Shown here one piece after another: positions 43,850-52,808 of a DNA stretch of 64,000 nucleotides. Both the position numbers and the translations under genes were made by a program. Source of the stretch: Streptomyces sp. ERV7. Lineage in GTDB: Bacteria > Actinomycetota > Actinomycetes > Streptomycetales > Streptomycetaceae. The stretch is from assembly GCF_001653515.1 (NCBI RefSeq), contig NZ_LYOY01000029.1, forward strand, positions 310,001-374,000. The letters are read 5' to 3'. Below the pieces are notes generated by a model that was not told the DNA's origin, searched no databases, and was given only the letters and a program-made list of their open reading frames with translations. Numbering within the stretch: position 1 is the first letter of the stretch; every line of letters starts with the position of its first letter.

Positions 43850-44010
43850 TTCCACACCTCCAGGCGGAGGATGCCCGCGGCCAGGCACAGCGCCGAGCTG
43901 ATCGCGAGCAGCGTGACCAGGCTCTTGGACATGTCCTGCTTGATGAAGGAGTAGACGCCGCCCGCGAGGAAGAGGCCGAGGACGATCAGGATGGAGTTGA
44001 GGCCGTTCAC
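43846..44010 (-). CDS. 54-aa two-span membrane protein in the his operon
   Basis: Not recognised by name. From GTG 44010 the frame gives two hydrophobic segments, [19 protein letters not shown] and [19 protein letters not shown], joined by a short polar loop KQDMSK. Its start overlaps the hisB stop (GTGA) and its stop overlaps the hisH TTG, so it is tightly built into the operon. No histidine-pathway enzyme is missing that this could be; a membrane role is all that can be said. Confidence 0.75.
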   Translation of the reverse strand: MNGLNSILIVLGLFLAGGVYSFIKQDMSKSLVTLLAISSALCLAAGILRLEVWN

Positions 44011-44600
44011 AGCGCGCCCTTGGTCGAAGGAAGGATGCCCGCGGCACGCGGGTCGTGCTCGGAGGCGTAACGCAGTGCCCGCGCCAGCGCCTTGAACTGG
44101 CACTCCACGATGTGGTGCGCGTTGCGCCCGTACGGGACGTGGACGTGCAGGGCGATCTGCGCCTGCGCCACGAAGGACTCCAGGATGTGCCGGGTCATCG
44201 TGGTGTCGTACTCGCCGATCATCGGCGCCATGTTCTCGGGCTCGGTGTGCACGAGGTACGGGCGGCCGGAGAGGTCCACGGTCACCTGGGCGAGGGACTC
44301 GTCGAGGGGGACCGTGCAGTTGCCGAAGCGGTAGATGCCGACCTTGTCGCCGAGCGCCTGCTTGAAGGCGGCGCCGAGCGCGAGGGCGGTGTCCTCGATG
44401 GTGTGGTGCGAGTCGATGTGCAGGTCGCCGTCGGTCTTGACCGTGAGGTCGAAGAGGCCGTGGCGGCCGAGCTGGTCGAGCATGTGGTCGTAGAAGCCGA
44501 CTCCCGTCGACACATCGACCTTTCCGGTCCCGTCGAGGTCGATCTCGACGAGGACGGACGTCTCCTTGGTGGTGCGTTCGACACGGCCGACGCGGCTCAT
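44007..44600 (-). CDS. hisB: Imidazoleglycerol-phosphate dehydratase
   Basis: Dehydrates IGP to imidazole-acetol phosphate; 197 aa, monofunctional (no HisN-type phosphatase domain). Mn ligand motifs [14 protein letters not shown] and [14 protein letters not shown] are both complete. ATG at 44600 overlaps the hisC stop. Confidence 0.98.
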   Translation of the reverse strand: MSRVGRVERTTKETSVLVEIDLDGTGKVDVSTGVGFYDHMLDQLGRHGLFDLTVKTDGDLHIDSHHTIEDTALALGAAFKQALGDKVGIYRFGNCTVPLDESLAQVTVDLSGRPYLVHTEPENMAPMIGEYDTTMTRHILESFVAQAQIALHVHVPYGRNAHHIVECQFKALARALRYASEHDPRAAGILPSTKGAL

Positions 44601-45718
44601 GCTCTCTGCTCCTTCTTGAGTTGACGGACCGCGTCCAGGAACGCGTCGTTCTCGGTGGGGGTGCCGGCGGTGACGCGCAGCCACCCGGGCACCCCGTTGT
44701 CACGGACCAGGACGCCCCGGTCGAGGATCCGCTGCCAGGCGGTGTGGGAGTCCTCGAAGCGGCCGAACTGGACGAAGTTGGCGTCCGACTCGGTCACCTC
44801 GTACCCGGCCGTCCGCAGCTCGGTGACCAGCCGGTCCCGCTCCCGCTTGAGCTGCTCGACATAGCCGAGCAGCGTGTCGGTGTGCTCCAGGGCGGCGAGC
44901 GCGGTCGCCTGGGTGACCGCGGAGAGGTGGTACGGCAGCCGTACGAGCTGGACCGCGTCGACCACCGCCGGGTGGGCGGCGAGGTAGCCGAGGCGCAGCC
45001 CGGCCGCGCCGAAGGCCTTGGACATGGTCCGCGACACGACCAGGTGGGGGCGGCCCTCGATGAGCGGCAGCAGCGAGTCGCGGTGGCTGAACTCGACGTA
45101 CGCCTCGTCGACGACCACCAGGGACGGCTTGGCGGCCTGGGCGGCCTCGTAGAGCGCGAGGACCGTTTCGGCCTCGACCGCCGTGCCGGTGGGGTTGTTG
45201 GGCGAGGTGATGAAGACGACGTCGGGACGGTTCTCGGCGATCGCCTTCTCGGCGGCCGCCACGTCGATGGTGAAGTCCTCGTTGCGCGGCCCGGAGATCC
45301 AGCCGGTGCCGGTGCCGCGCGCGATGAGGCCGTGCATCGAGTACGAGGGCTCGAAGCCGATCGCGGTGCGGCCCGGGCCGCCGAAGGTCTGCAGCAGCTG
45401 CTGGATGACCTCGTTGGAGCCGTTGGCCGCCCAGACGTTCTCGGTGGCGACCGGGTGCCCGCCGGTCCGGGAGAGGTAGCGGGCGAGCTCGGTGCGCAGC
45501 TCCACCGCGTCCCGGTCGGGGTAGCGGTTGAGGCCGCGCGCGGCCTCGGCGACCCGCTCGGCGATCCGCGCCACCAGCGGCTCGGGCAGCGGGTACGGGT
45601 TCTCGTTGGTGTTGAGCTGGACCGGCACGTCCAGCTGGGGCGCGCCGTAGGGGGACTTGCCGCGCAGCTCGTCGCGTACGGGCAGGTCGTCCAGGGTCAG
45701 ACCCTTGCCGTCGGTCAC
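44597..45718 (-). CDS. hisC: Histidinol-phosphate aminotransferase
   Basis: PLP aminotransferase, 373 aa. PLP lysine in [18 protein letters not shown]; other landmarks [27 protein letters not shown] and [12 protein letters not shown] at 45718 overlaps the hisD stop (GTGA). Confidence 0.98.
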   Translation of the reverse strand: MTDGKGLTLDDLPVRDELRGKSPYGAPQLDVPVQLNTNENPYPLPEPLVARIAERVAEAARGLNRYPDRDAVELRTELARYLSRTGGHPVATENVWAANGSNEVIQQLLQTFGGPGRTAIGFEPSYSMHGLIARGTGTGWISGPRNEDFTIDVAAAEKAIAENRPDVVFITSPNNPTGTAVEAETVLALYEAAQAAKPSLVVVDEAYVEFSHRDSLLPLIEGRPHLVVSRTMSKAFGAAGLRLGYLAAHPAVVDAVQLVRLPYHLSAVTQATALAALEHTDTLLGYVEQLKRERDRLVTELRTAGYEVTESDANFVQFGRFEDSHTAWQRILDRGVLVRDNGVPGWLRVTAGTPTENDAFLDAVRQLKKEQRA

Positions 45719-47046
45719 TGGCCCGGCACCTTCCATCCGAACCTCGCCTTGAGCGCGGCGCCGTGCGCGGGCAGGTCCTCGGCCTCCGCGAGGGTGACCA
45801 CGTGGTGGGCGACCTCGGCCAGGGCGTCCCGGCTGTAGTCGACGATGTGGATGCCCTTGAGGAAGGACTGGACCGACAGGCCCGAGGAGTGGCAGGCGCA
45901 GCCGCCGGTGGGCAGCACGTGGTTGGAGCCCGCGCAGTAGTCGCCGAGGGAGACCGGCGACCACGGGCCGACGAAGATCGCGCCCGCGTTGCGGACCCGG
46001 CCGGCCACGGCGGCGGCGTCGGCGGTCTGGATCTCCAGGTGCTCGGCGCCGTACGCGTCGACCACCTTGAGGCCCTGCTCCAGGCCGTCGACCAGCACGA
46101 TCGCGGACTGCCTGCCGGCCAGCGCGGGCTTGATCCGGTCCTCGACGTGCTTGGTGGCCGCGACCTGCGGCTCCAGCTCGCGCTCGACCGCGTCGGCCAG
46201 CGCCGCGCAGTCGGTGACCAGGACGGCGGCCGCCATCGGGTCGTGCTCGGCCTGGCTGATCAGGTCGGCGGCGATGTGCGCCGGGTCGGCGGTCTCGTCG
46301 GCGAGCACGGCGATCTCGGTCGGACCGGCCTCGGTGTCGATGCCGATGCGGCCCGTGAAGTAGCGCTTGGCGGCGGCGACCCAGATGTTGCCGGGGCCGG
46401 TCACCATGTTCGCGGGCGCACACGCGTCGGGCCCGGAGGTGCCGTACGCGAACATCGCGACGGCCTGGGCGCCGCCCACCGCGTACACCTCGTCGACGCC
46501 GAGCAGCGCGCACGCGGCGAGGATCGTCGGGTGCGGCAGACCGCCGAACTCCCGCTGCGGCGGAGACGCCAGCGCGATGGACTCGACGCCCGCCTCCTGC
46601 GCCGGGACCACGTTCATGACCACGGACGACGGGTACACCGACCGGCCGCCCGGCGCGTAGAGGCCCACGCGCTCGACCGGCACCCACTTCTCGGTGACCG
46701 TACCGCCGGGGACCACCTGGGTGGTGTGCTCGCTGCGGCGCTGGGCGCGGTGGACGATCCTGGCGCGCCGGATGGACTCCTCAAGGGCCGCCCTGACCTG
46801 CGGGTCGAGCTTCTCCAGGGCCTCGGTGAGCGCCTCGGCGGGCACCCGGATCCGCTCCAGGGTCACTCCGTCGAACTTCTCCGCGTAGTCGATCAGCGCC
46901 GCCGTGCCACGATGATGCACGTCCTCGCAGATGGGCCGCACCTTCTCCAGGGCGGCTTCCACGTCGAACTCGGCACGGGGCAGCAGGTCGCGCAGGGCGC
47001 CCCCCTCGGGGAGGGCGTTGCCGCGCAGATCGATTCGAGAGATCAC
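45715..47046 (-). CDS. hisD: Histidinol dehydrogenase
   Basis: Oxidises histidinol to histidine in two NAD-dependent steps; 443 aa. Zinc and catalytic residues are in [12 protein letters not shown] and [32 protein letters not shown] is the NAD region. GTG at 47046 begins MISRIDLRG; the ribosome site is weak, so translation may start on a short leader. First gene of the his operon; an inverted repeat lies 42-62 nt upstream. Confidence 0.97.
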   Translation of the reverse strand: MISRIDLRGNALPEGGALRDLLPRAEFDVEAALEKVRPICEDVHHRGTAALIDYAEKFDGVTLERIRVPAEALTEALEKLDPQVRAALEESIRRARIVHRAQRRSEHTTQVVPGGTVTEKWVPVERVGLYAPGGRSVYPSSVVMNVVPAQEAGVESIALASPPQREFGGLPHPTILAACALLGVDEVYAVGGAQAVAMFAYGTSGPDACAPANMVTGPGNIWVAAAKRYFTGRIGIDTEAGPTEIAVLADETADPAHIAADLISQAEHDPMAAAVLVTDCAALADAVERELEPQVAATKHVEDRIKPALAGRQSAIVLVDGLEQGLKVVDAYGAEHLEIQTADAAAVAGRVRNAGAIFVGPWSPVSLGDYCAGSNHVLPTGGCACHSSGLSVQSFLKGIHIVDYSRDALAEVAHHVVTLAEAEDLPAHGAALKARFGWKVPGQ

Positions 47047-47087
47047 GGAACCAATTCTCTCAGACCACATCGCGCCACCGGACGCCC

Positions 47088-47108
47088 GTATCACTGGCTG
47101 ATACGTAT
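47088..47108. promoter_or_regulatory. GTATC/GATAC inverted repeat upstream of hisD
   Basis: GTATCactggctGATAC (47088-47104) overlaps the palindrome ATACGTAT (47101-47108), giving three half-sites in 21 bp between hisD and the divergent membrane-protein gene. A candidate operator; regulator unknown. Confidence 0.35.
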
Positions 47109-47215
47109 CCCGCCCGTCCCGCACCCGGGCCGTGACCACTAGCGTTCACTCCGTTACACACGCATGTACGTCCGCACACGCGTGCGCGGAGCGAGCAGGG
47201 GACAGGGGGACGGCC

Positions 47216-48817
47216 GTGACCGAGGCGCCGGATGTCGCTGTGGCGCCGGACTGGTTCAGTCCGGTGGAGCTGGGGATGTGGGAGGCCTTCCGCAACGGCA
47301 GCACCTACGACCTGCGCACCCGCAACCGGGTGCGGGACGACCCGTTCTCCGGGCGCGTTTGGGGGCCGGAGCGCTATGTGAAGGCCCGGGCGGTGGCACT
47401 GCTGCTGCTCAGCGGGCCGCCCGCGCTGCCGGGCCGGGTCGCGGCGCTGAAGCTGAACGGGGTGCAGATCACCGGGACGCTCAATCTGTCGGGCGGCACG
47501 GTCACGCCGTACGTGGAGCTGAACAACTGCCGCTTCGAGGGCGAGGTGCTGATGCCGGAGTGCCGGGTCACCACCGTGCGGATGGTGAACTGCGCGATCC
47601 CCCGGATCGAGGCGGCCCGGCTGCAGACCGAGGGCGATCTGCATCTGCCGCGCTGCCGGATCGCCCGCGGCATCCGGCTCACCGACGCCCATATCGGCAC
47701 CGATCTGCTGCTCAACGAGGCCGTGATCCGGGCCGACCGCAAGGGCCGCTCGATCGCCGCCGACGGCCTCTCGGTCGCCCAGGACCTCCAGGCCGAGCTG
47801 ATCGAGTCGTACGGGGAGGTGAGCCTGCGCGCGGCGAACGTCGGGGTGACGCTGAGCCTGCGCGGCAGCCGGCTGGTGAACCCGGAGGGGCGGCGCGCGC
47901 TGAACGCGCCGCAGCTGACCGTGGAGCGCACGCTCTATATGACGGCGGCGGCCGTCTCGCCCGGCGCCACCGAGACCACCACCCCGCCGTACGGGACGAA
48001 CTACACGGGCACTCCGGCCCGGGGCACCCGCGTCCAGCCGTTCGTCTGCGAGGGCGGGCTGCGCCTGGACGACGGCCGGTTCGGGGACGCCGTCGACTTC
48101 CAGAGCGCGCGCTTCGTGATGCGGGACTACCAGGAGGTGTCGCTGCGCCGGGTGCAGACCCCGGAGCTGCGCTTCCTCGGGGAGCGGCCGGAGCGGGGCC
48201 GGGTGGTGCTCTCCGGCGCCCGGGTGGTGAACCTGGTCGACATGTCGACCAGCTGGCCGGGGCCCGGCGGGCTCGCGATGGGCGGCTTCAGCTACGACAA
48301 CCTGATCCCGCGCGGTCTGTTCCCGCTGACCAGACGGCTGGAGTGGGTGGCGGCGGCGACTCCGGAGTACGCGCCGGAGCCGTACGAGCGGCTCGCCGGC
48401 GTCCTGCGCAACAGCGGCGAGGACGCGGACGCGCGCGAGGTGCTGCTCGCCAAGCAGCGCCGGCGCCGCGAGACCCTGCCGCCGGCGGGGAAGCTGTGGG
48501 GCGTGCTCCAGGACGTCACGGTGGCCTACGGCTACCGGCCGGGCCGGGCGGCGCTGTGGATGGCGGTGCTGTGGGCGATGGGCGCGCTGGCGTTCTCGCA
48601 CTACGACCCGCAGCCGATCAAGGCGGACGAGCACCCGGACTGGAACGCCTCGCTCTACGCCCTCGATCTGCTCGTCCCGGTGATCAATCTGGGCCAGGAC
48701 GGCTACTGGAAGCTGCACGGCAGCTGGCAGTGGGTCTCGGCGGTGCTGATCGTGCTCGGCTGGATCCTGGCCACGACCGTGGCCGCGGGCGCCTCACGAC
48801 TGCTGCGGCGTGGCTGA
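47216..48817 (+). CDS. Membrane protein with beta-helix-like repeats
   Basis: 533 aa. Residues about 50-390 contain successive strands of the type LKLNGVQITGTLNLSGG, VELNNCRFEGEVLMP, RLTDAHIGTDLLLNEA, VSLRAANVGVTLSLRGS, resembling a bactofilin/pentapeptide-like right-handed helix. It ends with a helical stretch (YERLAGVLRNSGEDADAREVLLAKQRRRRE) and three membrane spans after about residue 440. GTG at 47216 follows AGGGGGA. Such actinomycete proteins are often labelled oxidoreductases, but no cofactor motif is seen. It is divergent from hisD. Confidence 0.75.
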   Translation: MTEAPDVAVAPDWFSPVELGMWEAFRNGSTYDLRTRNRVRDDPFSGRVWGPERYVKARAVALLLLSGPPALPGRVAALKLNGVQITGTLNLSGGTVTPYVELNNCRFEGEVLMPECRVTTVRMVNCAIPRIEAARLQTEGDLHLPRCRIARGIRLTDAHIGTDLLLNEAVIRADRKGRSIAADGLSVAQDLQAELIESYGEVSLRAANVGVTLSLRGSRLVNPEGRRALNAPQLTVERTLYMTAAAVSPGATETTTPPYGTNYTGTPARGTRVQPFVCEGGLRLDDGRFGDAVDFQSARFVMRDYQEVSLRRVQTPELRFLGERPERGRVVLSGARVVNLVDMSTSWPGPGGLAMGGFSYDNLIPRGLFPLTRRLEWVAAATPEYAPEPYERLAGVLRNSGEDADAREVLLAKQRRRRETLPPAGKLWGVLQDVTVAYGYRPGRAALWMAVLWAMGALAFSHYDPQPIKADEHPDWNASLYALDLLVPVINLGQDGYWKLHGSWQWVSAVLIVLGWILATTVAAGASRLLRRG

Positions 48818-48913
48818 AATTTGCCGGTCCTTGACCTGCGCCCGTACAACCGTCACGGCCGCCACAGACTCTTCACCGCACACCACTGGCGGAGCTCCCA
48901 CCTGCGGTTTTGA

Positions 48914-50077
48914 ATGGTTCGCACCATGTCATTCGTACGCGCCCTGCTCCGTGCCGTCCGCGCGGTCAGGCACACCCCGCACCCCGCCGCCGACCTCCCG
49001 GCGGACGAGGATCTGCTCCTCGACGCGCCCGACGGGCGGCTCGGCCCCGCGCTCGTGTCCGCCGCCCGGGGCGAGTACGCGGGCGCGGCCGAACTCCTCG
49101 CCACCACCCGGGAGTCGGCCGAGTGGGAGAACCGCGACCGCTACACCATGCGGCTCGCGGCCTTCGCGGTCAGCCGACCGGACTGGCTCGCCGACTGGCT
49201 GGCCGCCGCGCCCCGGGACCCGGACGCGCTGCTCGTCAAGGCGGAGCTGGCGATCGTACGGGCGTGGGGCTCGCCCGCCCGCGCGGAGCTGCTGCGCGAG
49301 ATCGCGCCGCTGATCGACGCGGCGGCCTCGGCCGAGCCCGCGGACCCGGTGCCGTGGCGCATCGCGCTCGACCACGCGCGCGGCACCCATGCGCCGCACA
49401 CCCTCTTCGAGTCGCTGTGGGCGGAGGCGGTCGGCCGCTCCTCGCACCACTACGGCTGCCATGTGGCCGCGCTGCAGTACCTCTCGGCGCAGTGGTACGG
49501 CTCGCACCGGGAGTGCTTCGGCTTCGCCGAGGAGGCCGCGGCGGACGCCCTGCCCGGCTCGCTGGTGCAGGCGCTGCCGGTACGGGCCGCGTTCGCCTGC
49601 CTGGCCGCGGGCACCGCCGGAGCGCCGACCGGCCGGCAGAGCCCGCAGGAGCTGTTCCGCGACCGGATCGACGCGGCGGCGGACCTCGCCATCGCGCTCT
49701 CCGCCGCGTACGAGCCGGGCGACCCGTGGCCCGCCGAGGTGCGCAATCTGCTGGCGTACGTCCTGGTCGTACGGGAGCGGTGGGAGGAGGCCCTGGAGCA
49801 GTTCCGCCGGATCGGGCCCTACGCCACGGCCTTCCCCTGGGCGCGGCTCGACGACGACCCGCTGGGCCGGTTCACCGAGCTGCGCGACGAGGTGCGCCGA
49901 CAGGCGGCCGCGCGCGTCTCGCCCGGGCGCGAACGGGGTCCTGCGGACATCCCCGCCGGGCCCCCGGACGGCCCGGGACGGCCGCCCGCGAAGGCCCCCG
50001 GCAGGGCCGCCGGGCTCCCCGGCGCGAGCGCCCTCGGGAAGCCCGGACGCAGCAGGTCCGGCGACCATTACGCTTGA
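48914..50077 (+). CDS. TPR/SEL1-like helical protein of unknown function
   Basis: 387-aa cytoplasmic protein, alanine-rich and helical: ALVSAARGEYAGAAELLATT, LLVKAELAIVRAW, WRIALDHARGTHAPHTLFESLWAEA, LAYVLVVRERWEEALEQFRRIG. Spacing suggests TPR-like repeats. Landmark SSHHYGCHVAALQYLSAQWYGSHREC has paired His/Cys residues. The C-terminal 50 residues are Pro/Gly-rich. ATG at 48914 (alternative 48926); no strong ribosome site. Five nucleotides before the LON-domain gene; the two are probably cotranscribed. Confidence 0.72.
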   Translation: MVRTMSFVRALLRAVRAVRHTPHPAADLPADEDLLLDAPDGRLGPALVSAARGEYAGAAELLATTRESAEWENRDRYTMRLAAFAVSRPDWLADWLAAAPRDPDALLVKAELAIVRAWGSPARAELLREIAPLIDAAASAEPADPVPWRIALDHARGTHAPHTLFESLWAEAVGRSSHHYGCHVAALQYLSAQWYGSHRECFGFAEEAAADALPGSLVQALPVRAAFACLAAGTAGAPTGRQSPQELFRDRIDAAADLAIALSAAYEPGDPWPAEVRNLLAYVLVVRERWEEALEQFRRIGPYATAFPWARLDDDPLGRFTELRDEVRRQAAARVSPGRERGPADIPAGPPDGPGRPPAKAPGRAAGLPGASALGKPGRSRSGDHYA

Positions 50078-50082
50078 GCGTT

Positions 50083-50847
50083 GTGACCACCGCTCGCCTC
50101 CCCCTCTTTCCGCTCAACTCGGTCCTGTTCCCCGGCCTCGTCCTGCCGCTGAACGTGTTCGAGGAGCGCTATCGCGCCATGATGCGCGATCTGCTGAAGT
50201 CCGGCCCGGACTCCGGTGCCGACTCCGACGACGACGAGCCGCGCCGGTTCGCCGTGGTCGCGATCCGCGACGGCCGGGAGGTCGCGCCGACCGGCCCCGG
50301 GATGCCCGACCAGACCGCGATCCCGGAGAAGGGCCCGGCGGCCGGGTTCGGCCCCGACCCGATCCAGGCGTTCCACCAGGTGGGGTGTATCGCGGACGCG
50401 GCGACGATCCGGGAGCGCGCGGACGGCAGCTTCGAGGTCCTGGCGACCGGCACGACCCGGGTGAAGCTGCTCTCGGTCGACGCGAGCGGCCCCTATCTGA
50501 CGGCCGAGCTGGAGGAGCTGCCCGAGGAGCCGGGCGAGGAGGCCGGGGCGCTGGCGGAGGGCGTGCTGCGGGCGTTCCGGGCGTACCAGAAGCGGCTGGC
50601 GGGGGCCCGGGAGCGGTCGGTGACCGGTTCGGCCGAGCTGCCTGACGAGCCCTCGGTGGTCTCCTACCTGGTGGCGGCGGCAGCGGTGCTCGACGTCCCG
50701 GCGAAGCAGCGGCTGCTCCAGGCGCCGGACACGGCGACGCGGCTGCGGGAGGAGCTGAAGCTGCTGCGCGCGGAGACGGCGGTGATCCGCCACCTCCCGT
50801 CCCTCCCGGCGGTGGACCTCACCCGCTCCCCCACCAGCCCCAACTGA
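50083..50847 (+). CDS. LON-substrate-binding-domain protein
   Basis: 254-aa stand-alone N-terminal Lon domain: RLPLFPLNSVLFPGLVLPLNVFEERYRAM at the start is diagnostic, followed by FAVVAIRDG, VGCIADAATI and EVLATGTTRVKLL, and a helical C-terminus. No ATPase or protease domain, so it probably binds proteins or nucleotides. GTG 50083 is chosen; a TTG at 50074 overlapping the previous stop (TTGA) is a possible coupled start. Confidence 0.88.
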   Translation: MTTARLPLFPLNSVLFPGLVLPLNVFEERYRAMMRDLLKSGPDSGADSDDDEPRRFAVVAIRDGREVAPTGPGMPDQTAIPEKGPAAGFGPDPIQAFHQVGCIADAATIRERADGSFEVLATGTTRVKLLSVDASGPYLTAELEELPEEPGEEAGALAEGVLRAFRAYQKRLAGARERSVTGSAELPDEPSVVSYLVAAAAVLDVPAKQRLLQAPDTATRLREELKLLRAETAVIRHLPSLPAVDLTRSPTSPN

Positions 50848-50873
50848 CGCGACTCAGCTAAGGAAACGGTTCG

Positions 50874-51298
50874 TTGGCGAAGAAGAAGGCGGCCGGGGGC
50901 ACCCCGGCGACGGTGGCGCTGACGGCGGCGGGGGCCCGGTTCACGGTGCACGCGTACGAGCACGACCCGTCCTCCGCGTCGTACGGGGAGGAGGCGGCCC
51001 AGGCCCTGGGCGTCTCCCCCGACCGGGTCTTCAAGACGCTGGTGGCGGACGTCGACGGCGAGCTGACCGTGGCGGTGGTCCCGGTCGCCGGCTCGCTCGA
51101 CCTGAAGGCGCTGGCGGCGGCGGTCGGGGGCAAGCGGGCGGCGATGGCGGACCCGGCGGCGGCGGAGCGGACCACGGGCTACGTCCGGGGCGGCATCTCG
51201 CCCCTGGGCCAGCGCCGCCGGCTGCGCACGGTGCTGGACGAGTCGGCGTCCTCGCACGCCACGATCTGTGTCTCGGCGGGGAGGCGGGGCCTGGGGGC
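50874..51298 (+). pseudogene. ybaK: ybaK-type prolyl-tRNA editing protein, C-terminus lost
   Basis: TTG at 50874 (AAGGA 9 nt upstream) starts a normal YbaK: MAKKKAAGGTPATVALTAAGARFTVHAY, VFKTLVADVDGELTVAVVPV, LKALAAAVGGKRAAMADP, TGYVRGGISPLGQRRRLRTVLDES, ICVSAGRRGL. YbaK hydrolyses Cys-tRNA(Pro). Homology stops at about 51290, some 20-25 residues before the usual end, exactly where the stop of the opposite DUF2567 gene begins. No stop follows: the frame stays open, antisense through that gene, to 51839, giving a 321-residue chimera if translated. A small deletion at the gene junction best explains this. Confidence 0.75.
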
Positions 51299-51937
51299 TC
51301 AAAGGTCCGTGGGCGGCCACGGCTCCGGGTCTCGCGGAGCGAACAGCGCCGTCAACCCCAGGTGCGTACCCATCGCCGCCAGCGGCCACGCCAACAACGC
51401 CCCCTGCGCGTTCAGCTTCAGCGGCGCGTCGAAGACGACCCCCTTGCCCGCCGCCCGCGCCGCCGCGACCACGTCGTCCGTCGGCCCCAGCCACTCCCCC
51501 AGCTCCATCGCCAGCCAGGAACCGAGCAGCGCGCCCGCCGCGAGCCCGACCACCAGCGGGATGCCGCCCCGCTTGCGCAGCAGGAAGACGACGGCCGCGC
51601 ACACCACGCCGAACCCCAGCGCGAGCAGGATGAACGTTCCGTCCGCCCCGATCGCCTCCTCGCCCTCCGTGTCCTTCAGGAAGACGGCCTTGTCGTCGGA
51701 GATGAGCGGCACCCGCGGCGCCAGCCACACCCACAGCAGCCCGAGCAGCACGCCCGTCACCGCCACCGCGACCGCAGCGACCACGGCGTCCCGCAGCTCC
51801 GCCCTCATCGCGGTCCCCTCCTCGCTCGCCAGGGCGTAGGGGCCCTCGGCACCCGGCCCGGAACGGGGGTGCTCGGAGTCCTGCCAGGCGTCGTCGTCCG
51901 GTGCGGGCTGGTGAGGCGGCGTCAGAGGTGCGGTCAC
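51299..51937 (-). CDS. DUF2567 membrane protein
   Basis: 212-aa actinobacterial membrane protein. Four spans (AVVAAVAVAVTGVLLGLLWVW; GTFILLALGFGVVCAAVVFL; IPLVVGLAAGALLGSWLA; ALLAWPLAAMGTHLGLTALF) with the extracytoplasmic FLKDTEGEEAIGADGTF and VVFDAPLKLNAQGALL segments typical of the family. GTG at 51937 adds a Pro-rich N-terminus; an internal ATG (MRAELRDAV) is the other candidate. Function unknown. Convergent with the damaged ybaK. Confidence 0.83.
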   Translation of the reverse strand: MTAPLTPPHQPAPDDDAWQDSEHPRSGPGAEGPYALASEEGTAMRAELRDAVVAAVAVAVTGVLLGLLWVWLAPRVPLISDDKAVFLKDTEGEEAIGADGTFILLALGFGVVCAAVVFLLRKRGGIPLVVGLAAGALLGSWLAMELGEWLGPTDDVVAAARAAGKGVVFDAPLKLNAQGALLAWPLAAMGTHLGLTALFAPRDPEPWPPTDL

Positions 51938-51971
51938 CCCGCCATCGTGCCAGGCGCTTCTGTGCGGCGCC

Positions 51972-52808
51972 TCACCGGGAGACCGCCGCCCGCCGGTACG
52001 CCCACGTCGCCGCGAGCAGCGAGACGACCCCGACGGCCGCGCAGACCGCGAGGTCGAGCCCGATGACGGCCCAGTCGGGGTGCCCGCCGAAGCTGCGCGC
52101 GAAGGCCTCCACCCCGTACGTGGAAGGCAGCAGATCACGTGCGTACGCGATCGGTCCGGGCAGCCGGTCGGCCGGCAGGACGCCGAGCAGCAGCGCCGCC
52201 GACATGCCCAACTGGCCGAGCAGGGTGGCCAGTTCCTGGCGCGGGGCCAGCAGCCCGAGGGCCGCGCCGAGCCCGGCGAGCGCGGCGCCCGCCAGCGGGA
52301 TGACCGCGGCGAGCACCCACAGGTGCGCCAGCGGGAGCCCGAAGAGGACGCAGCCGGTGACCGCCGTGACCAGCGTGCCCGGCACCGTGAAGGAGGCGTA
52401 CGCCGCCGCCGCGCCGAGCACCACGGACGCGGGCGGCACGGGCAGCGTCGCGTAGTGGTCGAGACCGCCGCCCGCCCGCAGCTGCCCGAAGTACTGCGCG
52501 AGCAGGTTGAGCGCGACGAAGGCGACCACCAGGACGCTCGACCCGGCGACCACGGCCCGCGCCTCGCTGCCGCCGTCCACCACCCCCCGCATCAGGACCA
52601 TGATCCCGATCGACTGGAAGGTCGCCACGAACAGCAGCGGGATACGGGCCACCTTGGCCCGGGAGAGCTGGGCCCGGTAGACGGCCGAGAGGGCGGGCAG
52701 CAGCCGTGCCCGGGGCGCGAGCGGCGCGGCTGCCCCCGCCGGTCCCGCCGGGGCGGCGACCGTCTCCGGGGGCGCCTCCACGGAGACCTCCAGGGGAATC
52801 GCGCTCAC
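51972..52808 (-). CDS. ABC transporter permease (ABC-2 type)
   Basis: 278-aa integral membrane protein with six predicted spans beginning near residue 60 (IPLLFVATFQSIGIMVLM) and family segments LDHYATLPVPPASVVLGAA and PGPIAYARDLLPSTYGVEAFA. Partner of the preceding ATPase; GTG at 52808 overlaps its stop. Probably an exporter; substrate unknown. Confidence 0.9.
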   Translation of the reverse strand: MSAIPLEVSVEAPPETVAAPAGPAGAAAPLAPRARLLPALSAVYRAQLSRAKVARIPLLFVATFQSIGIMVLMRGVVDGGSEARAVVAGSSVLVVAFVALNLLAQYFGQLRAGGGLDHYATLPVPPASVVLGAAAAYASFTVPGTLVTAVTGCVLFGLPLAHLWVLAAVIPLAGAALAGLGAALGLLAPRQELATLLGQLGMSAALLLGVLPADRLPGPIAYARDLLPSTYGVEAFARSFGGHPDWAVIGLDLAVCAAVGVVSLLAATWAYRRAAVSR

